This document shows positions 37,201-46,200 of a stretch of DNA of 64,000 nt, one piece after another. Made by a program: the position numbers and the translations under genes. Source of the DNA: Anthonomus grandis grandis (Eukaryota > Arthropoda > Insecta > Coleoptera > Curculionidae); assembly GCF_022605725.1 (NCBI RefSeq), contig NC_065546.1, forward strand, positions 23,804,227 to 23,868,226, read 5' to 3'. The notes under the pieces were generated by a model. The model was not told the origin of the DNA and made no database searches. It saw only the letters and a program-made list of their open reading frames with translations. Position 1 is the first letter of the stretch. Every line of letters begins with the position of its first letter.

Positions 37201-40200
37201 AACTACCGAGCAGTTTGTTATCAGTCAGAGATACCTAAGTTACTTGACTTCTTAGTCAGTAAAAGATTTTCTTGGTCTTTTCAAAATCTTATTAGTCCAG
37301 AGCAGTTCGGCTCTATTAAGGCTAGATCTACTGATTCAAACTTGCTTTTATTTGTTAATTTCATTTTGAACAGCTTGGAGAGGGGCTCTCAGGTTGATTC
37401 AGTCTATGTGTATTTAGCTAAAGCATTTGACTGTCAATCATGGAGTGCTTCATGGCAAACATAATGCTTTGGGGGTTTTAGATCATTTTCCTTCCTGAAT
37501 CTATGATTATATAACAGGTAGAACCCAAGTGGTGAAAGTGGAAGGGTTTTCTTTCTGGGGAGATAGAGGTTGCTTCTGGGGTGCCCCAGGGATCCCATTG
37601 CGGTCCTGTACTTTTTTTAATTTTCCTGATAGATTTAAGTCAGAGAATTAAAAACAGTAGTTCTTTATGGTTTGCTGATAATGTGAAGCTTTTCAGGGAG
37701 GTTCCCTGAAAAGTCCCTCAATGATGCTATTGGCCTCGAGGTGTGTAGAAAATAAAATGACTTTAAATATTGGGAAGTATCATAAAGTCACCACATTTTG
37801 AAGACAAAGAAATCTGATTGACTTTCTATACTCTGTGGATGATACTTCACTCACTGTTAAAATGGAGGCCTCTGATCTTGGCGTCCTAATAGATTCTAAG
37901 ATTACCTTTTCTAGTCACATAAACCAAATTACTTTAAAAGCAATGAAGGTATTGGGATTTATTCAAAGGTCTTCAATGGATTTTTCATTACTTTCCATTT
38001 AGGAGGTTATACTGTTCTCTAGTATGTCCCATTTTGGAATACTGTTCTGTTGTATTGTCTTCTTTATATCACTGTTATGTCCATCAAATAGAAAGCGTGC
38101 AATAAAATTTTAAGAATTGTAGCTTTCAGGTGTGGTTATCAGAGAGAGGAATATTAATATGAGTGGGTTAGATCAAGTCTGAATTTATATTCTTTGAAAG
38201 CAAGGAGAACCCTAATTGACGTGTTTCTTGCATAGGGTTCGCAATGCTATCATTGACTGCCCCAAATTATTGGCTCTGGTTAAACTAAAGATACCCTCTG
38301 GAAATAGATGAAGCGAAAGTTCATTTGTACCATTCCATTGGACTAGCTTTGGTGTGAATGAGCTAATTTCACGTTTAGTTTTTAAGGCTAATAGTGGCTG
38401 ATCAGATAAACTTTTTTGACTCTAAGCTTACAAGCTTTAAAAGAGATTTGAAAAACATTTTATCCAACTTAATGCGTGTCTAAATGATTTGTAGTCTTGC
38501 AACTTTTACGGTTTATGTAATTTTGAATTTCTATTGATTTTAACTAGTTTGGATACTTGTTTTGAATTACGAATTCTTATTGGCTGCTTTGGCAATTTGT
38601 TTTACCCAATAAAAATGATGCATTTATTGCTTACTGTGATTTTAAGTGATATAAGATGAAGTTTTTATATAGTGATATGTAGTGTGAAATTTTTCACAAG
38701 CTTAAAAGCTTAAATAAATAAATAAATAAAATGAGGTATCACTCGACCCCTCTTTTCATATAATATTTTTTATGCCTGCCCCCGCCAGAAAGCTGCTGCA
38801 ATTTGATTGTAAACTAACCTAGCCTGCCCCACCGACAATATGTAGGTGACTCAAAATAAGTGACAGATTGTCATGGTGAATGTCACAAGAATCAGCAATA
38901 GTGTTAAAGTTTTGACACATAAAGTGAATAGGACTCTGGTACAGAATGTTGGACCTGGCTGTGTCCAAGTTAAAAGCTGGACAGTGTCTAGATCCTGGGC
39001 GTGGTATATGAAAGCAAATCCTTTGCAAAAGGGATGGGCAGTCAATTTTATGGTTAAGTAAGTTAATAATAATATTTCTTTATTTTATTCAAGAATTTCA
39101 CTGAACGCATTTCTCTCCTCTTTGCAAGTGACCGTTCAGTATATCTAGAAAGCAGCAGGTTATGGTCAAACCCCCTTGGAGGCTAGATTCCATCATCGTT
39201 AAATGCCAAACATTTAAGGAATCGCCGTTGGACTGATTCTAATAGGTGAATGTGCTGGTTGTAAATGGGAGACCAAATGAGGGAGCTGTAGTCCAGCCTG
39301 GATCTAACAAATGCATAGTAGAGAGTTTTGGCAGTGGCAGTGTTGAAAAAAAGTTTGCAATTTCTAATAATAAAGCCTAGCATGCAAGTAGCCCTAGAAA
39401 CAGTATCTTTGATGTGAGGGATAAAAGAAAATTTTTGGTCAAAGGTGACTCCAAGATCCTTAGAACAGGTAGATCTTGCCAGAGAGTCTCCATTAACTGA
39501 GCAATTAAAGACAACTGGACTTTTGATTCGAAAGTAGCTGGCCACATTACACTTAAAAACATTAAGGTTAGGCCTGTTCAAAGTGCACCAATGGTGTACA
39601 GTATTGATATTCTCTTGCAGTTGACCACAATCTGCTATAGAGCGAATCCTATGGAAAAGCTTTAGGTCATCAGCATATGCTAACCAAGACCAATTGAGGG
39701 TGGAGATCAAGTCATTAGCGAAAACGTTAAAGAGAAGGAGAGAAGGAGAGGTGGGTGAAAAACAAGCAGATCTAAAGCCTTCGACCACTACAAACTGAGA
39801 GCAGTCAACTAAATAGGAGTTAAGGAGCTTTATCAAGCGATCGGAGAATCCAAACTGGCGTTCAAGCTTATTTAATAGGATGAAGTGGTCAATCTGGTCA
39901 AAAGCCTAAAAGAATGAAAAGAAAAGATAAAAAATCCACCAAGATATCGACAATCACATGAACCGGAGAGAAATTTATATCGCACATGTGACAGATCCGT
40001 TTAAATATAGCGCATATTGTATATAGTGGCGATTTCAACAGGATGTTAGTATGAGGCCTTGGCAGAAAGAATGTTAGGGGATGTCTAGCATTAAGCCTAG
40101 GCACCATGAAACGTACACCAGAAAGAAATACAGGACTATCAATCAATCCATTCAGTAACCCATGCAGGAATTTTACAGAGAAGATCATTCTTCTGAAATG

Positions 40201-43200
40201 TAATGGATGTAGATTGAAGCGTTCCAATAGTTGCCGATGATCAAACCCTCTTACCGGATATAAGCCATCCTGCCTGAAGGCCAAAAACTTAGCAAATCTA
40301 CGCTGAACAGATTCAAGGAGACCAACATGATTCTGATAGAGTGGGTTCCATATAATGCAGCCAAACTCCAGTTTTGATCTCACAAAGCAACTGAAAAGCA
40401 GTCTTAATGTAGATTCCAAAGTAAAACTCTGAGAACTTCTAATTATGAACCCAAGCCTTCTCAGGGCTGACTTGACTATGTTGTTGAAGTGTGGAACGAA
40501 TGTAAATTCAGAGTCAAAGGTGATACCAAGATCAGTAATTTGCTCTAATCTACTCAAAATAGTATCATTAATAAAGTAATTAAAATTTAAGGGTGTTTTT
40601 GATTTAGAGTAACTGACCACACTACATTTAGCCGCATTCAAGCCTAACCTGTTAACAGCGCACCATACCTCCAATGTATTTAGACAGTTTTGAAGAAAAA
40701 CACAATCCTCCAAACCATATACATTAAAATATAGCTTCAAATCATCGGCAAAAGCCAGCCAGTGAGTGACTCAACCAAGTCATTTATAAAAAAACTAAAC
40801 AGGAGCGGACCCAGGTTCGAGCCCTGTGGCACACCCGACGTTACGTTAAAAAGTTTCGATTTAAAGCCCTCATATTCAACATATTGAGATCTACCAATCA
40901 AGTAGGAATGAAATAAATTAAATAATCTCCCTGAAAAACCATACTGAGTTAATTTATGCAGCAAAATATAGTGATCTATCCGATCAAAGGCTTTTTGGAA
41001 GTCGGTATAAATAACATCGACGAGATTGGCCTATAGTTCACAATTTGATCAGAGTCCCCAGCTTTTAAAATAGGTATTATTTTAGCAGTCTTCCAAATTT
41101 CAGAAATTTGTTCTGTTGACAGTATTAAGTTGAAAAGGTAGGTCAGCGGATCAGCCAGGACACCAATGTAATCTTTAACCAAGAAGCTAGGTACACCGTC
41201 TACACCAGATGTTAACTTATTTTTGAGTTTTTTACTAGCCAAAATAATCTGGGCAGCATCAACGTTGGAAATGTCAAAGTGGGGCACATTATCAGACGTT
41301 GACGAATGGTTAATGAAATTTGATTGTATAAATGCCTCACCAAAGAACAGTGCAAAAGCATCAACTATGTCTTGTGGGTCTTTAATTACCATGTCATCGG
41401 ATAGCCTCATCATACCAGGAATCCTGGTGCCAGCCTTCTTAGAACCAATAAAATTCCAAAAGCTAGATGGGTCCAAAGAAATATTTCTTTCAGTGTTTGA
41501 TATATACAACTTATATTCATAGCGTATTTGTAGTTTGATAAGGCGTCTAAGAGAATGGAATTTATGAAAGGACTTTAAAATGTACAATTCTCCATTCTTT
41601 GAAAGCCTTTTCTTTCCTATAAATGTTCTTAATCAATTCTCGAGAATAATAATTTGGAAATCTTCTTTTACGTTGCTGCTTAAGAGGAATGTGTGCGGCA
41701 AATACGCCATTCAATATATCATATAGGGCTCCACATGATTAACCATCATTAACACTCCACATCATTAACGTTAGAGGATAAATACACAGTAGACCAGTCA
41801 GCTTCAAGGATCGAGCCATAAAGGAGATGGAAGTTGGCCTTTCTAAAATTAAAAGAATGAGATAAGTTTTTATTAAGCTGAAAATTATGGACACGTTGGC
41901 CTGAGACAGTAAAATCAATTTCCAGTGCAGGGTGATGCAAAGCCTCCAAGACAAAAGGCACGTCACTACGCGAAACCTACAGGTGAAGTTAGATAAATTC
42001 AATAGTCTGTTATTATAGTTTAGGATGTGATTACACTGAACAAGATTAAAAGTGTTAGCAAAATTATTCACAGCAATAGACTTTTGACTAACATGATTAC
42101 CTGTAGGTGAGTTAATAGAGAAATCAGACACGTTAAAATCGCCCACTATTATTACATTATGGTTTAGCTTTGATATTAAAAGTGTAAACAAAAAGAGGTA
42201 TTTATTTCCAACAGGTTTGTTACCCAATTACAGGAAAGAAGAAAAGGAAAAAATAAATAAAAAAAAAAATATTTACCAAAATAAGTATAAAAATGAAAAA
42301 TCAAAATGCTTAACATTCCATGCACTTAAACAGACTATCTATATACATACTAGAAAGACTCTGCATCACCTATTTACTTAATACCTTCTATAATGGACAT
42401 TAAACTGTCAACAAAAATATCGAACCGTTCATGTAAATTATTATTAATATAATTCTGACAGATTATATTAATAGGGGATTTAAACAAAATATTAGTCCTA
42501 GCGGGATTTACATAAAATAATCTAAAATGCCTAGAGTTTATTCTTGGTACCTGAAAATTTAATCCAGCCAAAAGGGTGGGACAGTCAATCTTGTTATGAA
42601 TAAGGTTATATAAAAATTTTATGGAAAGAATTTCTCTTCTTTTTGCTAAGGGTATAATATAAAATTTATTTAAGTATAATTGACTATCCAAACCTCTGGC
42701 TGGAAAGACACCTTCCTCTCTAAACCAGAGATACTTCATAAACTTGCTCTGAATGCGCTCAATATCATCTATCAGGTTAAATTGGGTACCAAATTAGAGA
42801 TCCGTATTATATTTTTGAGCGTATGTAAGTGAAAAAAAATAGTTTTAAAGTATTAATATTTTCCAAGTGCCAACAGTTTCGATAAATAAAACTCAATAAT
42901 TTGGCAGTCAGAAATAATTTTTGCTATATGCTTTGCAAAACTTAATTTTGCATCATAAGTAATTCCCAGATCAATCACCTCATCCACTCTGGCCAACACA
43001 ACATTATTTTTTTTTTTTTTATTATTTTTTTTTTTTATTTATTTATTAACGGAATCCATTTACAAAAGTATTACATAGCATACCCATACAAACATATATA
43101 TTCAGAAACATTATATACAAAACTATCTATAAATCAGTGTAAGGTGTAGATGAGTTAATTAATTAAAGCCCCTATGAAATAATATTCTTTAACTGCCCCT

Positions 43201-46200
43201 TAAAAGATGTTATCCTAGAGTAAAAAAAGTTTATCTGTCCTGACAGACCATTAGCACTTCGAACCATTCATGTAATTGGCTCATTAATGTCATAATTGGT
43301 GTGGTGGAATGGGACTGAAAATATTTCTGATTGTCTATTCAATCTGGAAGGCACCCTAAGTTTAAAAAGAGACAATAACTCGGGACAATCTATAGTAGCA
43401 TTTAAAACCTTATGCATAAAACATAAGTCGAGTAATGTTCTTCGTGACTCCAATGTGGGTAAGTTCAGGTTATCCCTGACCCACTGATAGTAATACTGTC
43501 TCCTGTAACCACATCTAAAAGCCGCCACCCTTAAAAATTTATTTTGAGTTTTTTCAATCTGCTCAATGTAGCAGTTATATGATGGGGACCACACAATTGA
43601 GCCATACTCCAAGATGGGCCTAACAAGAGAGCAATAAAGTAATCTAAAAGTAAACAAAGACAAATCAGTTGTAGACCGTTGGATAAAACCCAGCATTTCA
43701 TTAGTTTTAGAAAACTTCTCTTCCAGAGAATGGGATAAGATTTATTTGCTCTATATAAGAAATTATTTGCTCTATAGTCAAAATTGATTGGCAACAGTTT
43801 TCTAGAAAATGAGAGAATAGAGCATTTATTAACATTTAAATATAGTCTATTGACATTGCACCAATTCTCTACTTTGTTAAGATTTACCTGAAGGAATTTG
43901 CAATCGTCTTCAGTATCTATTGTTGTGAACAATTTTATATCATCCGCACACAGTAAATTGGCAAGATCGTTTATAAATAATAAAAAGAGAAGCGGGCCCA
44001 AGTTAGATCCTTGCGGAACTCTCAAGCACACTTCATATATAGGAGACTTAAAGCCTTCATATTCAACAAACTGTTTATGACCTTGTAAGTAAGATTTTAT
44101 CAAAGCAACTAAATCCATAGAAAAACCAAAAAATGTTAGCTTATGAAGAAGTACAAAGTGGTCAATTTGGTCAAAAGCTTTGCAGAAATCAAGGTATATT
44201 ACATCAACCTGAGCTCTATTATCCAAATGCTGACACAGATACTCATTTAGGCAAGCCAGGTTTACTGTACAGGAACGATTTTTGATGAAACCAAATTGAT
44301 TAGGTGCTATGTCTAATTTGACATGGGCATATATTCTATTATAAAGAACTATTTCGGTCCGACTGGTAAACATCATAAGTGTTTGGAAATATTTCACCAC
44401 TAGATATCTCTGGCCTCAACCATGTCTCGGTGATGCATATGGTGTGAAAATCCTGAGCAATGGCGGCAAGAAAAAAAGTCTCAGTTTTAGTGTTAAGACC
44501 AAGAACATTTTGATAAAAACAAGTTGTGATTACAACACAAGTGGGCATCACTAGCATGTGAAAATAAAGGCGAATCTAGTTTTTTGCTACAATTCTGCCT
44601 TAAGCTCATTGCTTAAGGCAGCCAATAGCAGCAGCTAATAAAATAGCTTAACAATCTGGCAATAATATGGTAGTTGTTAGTTTGGTCCTCCTAACTAGGT
44701 TATGTCAAAAATTTCTCAGTTAATAAATATAAATGACAAGGTTCCAAAATTAAAGAACACAATTTAGAAGACAACTTTAAAAAGGTTTGTTTTTTTTAAT
44801 TTTTTATTTATTTTAAGTAAGAACAAAATAAAAATATTTTAGATCGATGTAAAATTAGCCCATGATAGTACAATAACATATTCATAATATTTGTGCCCAT
44901 AAGTAAATAGGAGCATAAGTTAATAAAGAGCATAAAATGTTTTTTTTTATCACCAGCCATATTTGCTGATAAAAAAAAAAACATTTATTTCCAATAAGCT
45001 AGTTACCTAATTAATTATGGGACCAATTAGCTTGTATATGCTGAAGTATATACAAGGCATACATCTCAAACTGTGAAAGAGTACTGTGGGGGAGCTCCAC
45101 CTTGTTGGAAATACAAATGAAATACATTTAAAATAGTTTGTGATACCATTTGAAATAATGTATGAGGCAACCATTTGACCTACCAAATTTCAAGTTGATA
45201 AAATGTCTTATTACTACACATTTTTGCCTTCTAGTTCCTTATACATCAATATTTTTGATTTTTATAGGAGTTATTTAAGCAACAAACTAACATAAAACTA
45301 ATAAAAAACAGTAGGACAAGCAATTATTAATAACAGCAACTATTATTGGTTTTAAATTTAAAAATAAGATAAGCACCAGTTATCAGAAAATAAATACAAA
45401 AGGAGTAAATAGTTGACATACCACAAATATGTCATTAAACCTCAAATATGTAATTGAACTAGTTACAGATTGATCCTGAACAAGTAACAAAACATCTGCG
45501 AACAGCAAGATTTCAAACTAGAAGTTCAGGACTGGTCACTGTGAACACTCTTTTTAACAATGTGCATGTAAGTTAATTCTGTCCAGGACTGTCACTGGGA
45601 AAGAAGTTATTTTGGCTCAATATTCACTGATCAACTATCAACCAATTAAGTTTTTTTTGACACTGTTAAATAGACATTTTAATGCCCTTTAGAACAATGT
45701 GTCAAATGGAGGTGACACATCATTGTAAGCAGCATTAAAATGTATGGGGTTTCCATTTGACATATCAAAGAGAGTCTGAGGTTTTTTTAAAAACTGGTTA
45801 TTAAGGGCGGTCATTTTGAAATGAAAGCACTGTATAATTTCAACATCCATACACAGAATGAAAAGTTTTTATTGCTTAACAGTCCCATATGCTAAATATA
45901 TTTTTATTAAAACATGAATTTTAAATGTGATAACAGTTACTTTGATGACTAAAACAGACAGTGAAATAACTAATGTAGCTGCCATTGAAGCAGAAATATG
46001 GTAATGGAAAAACAAAAAAAAAAAGGAAACAAGTGATTACATACCTTCATCTTTGTACTTAAGGGTAATATCGTCGTTTGCCGTTAATTTTCCTCTGAAA
46101 ACTCGTTGCATCATTAAAACTAGTTCATCGTATGTTATAGCATCGTTGTGTATAGGAAACCTGCGAATATCGTCACCGAACTGAACTTTAATTATTAATT

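Larger units (their letters stand above)
32660..38735 (+). mobile_element. LINE 2 (plus strand), split by THAP/P-like copy 2
   Basis: Endonuclease fragment at about 32690-33012, RT and C-terminus at 36249-38500, and an (AAAT)n tail at about 38711-38731. The transposon at 33013-36248 sits in the endonuclease part and duplicated 8 bp of it. Confidence 0.75.
30530..38825 (+). mobile_element. Mariner remnant whose two arms are now 8 kb apart
   Basis: GTTAGCTTTCAATCAAATTG and about 100 bp more (30535-30640) recur inverted at 38735-38820 (CTGCTGCAATTTGATTGTAA, TATCACTCGAC). A mariner-like transposase pseudogene follows the left arm. Everything from 31785 to about 38732 (fold-back MITE pair, LINE 2 and its THAP/P-like passenger) appears inserted between the transposase and the right arm. 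The outer end of the right arm is cut by LINE 3. Confidence 0.6.
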
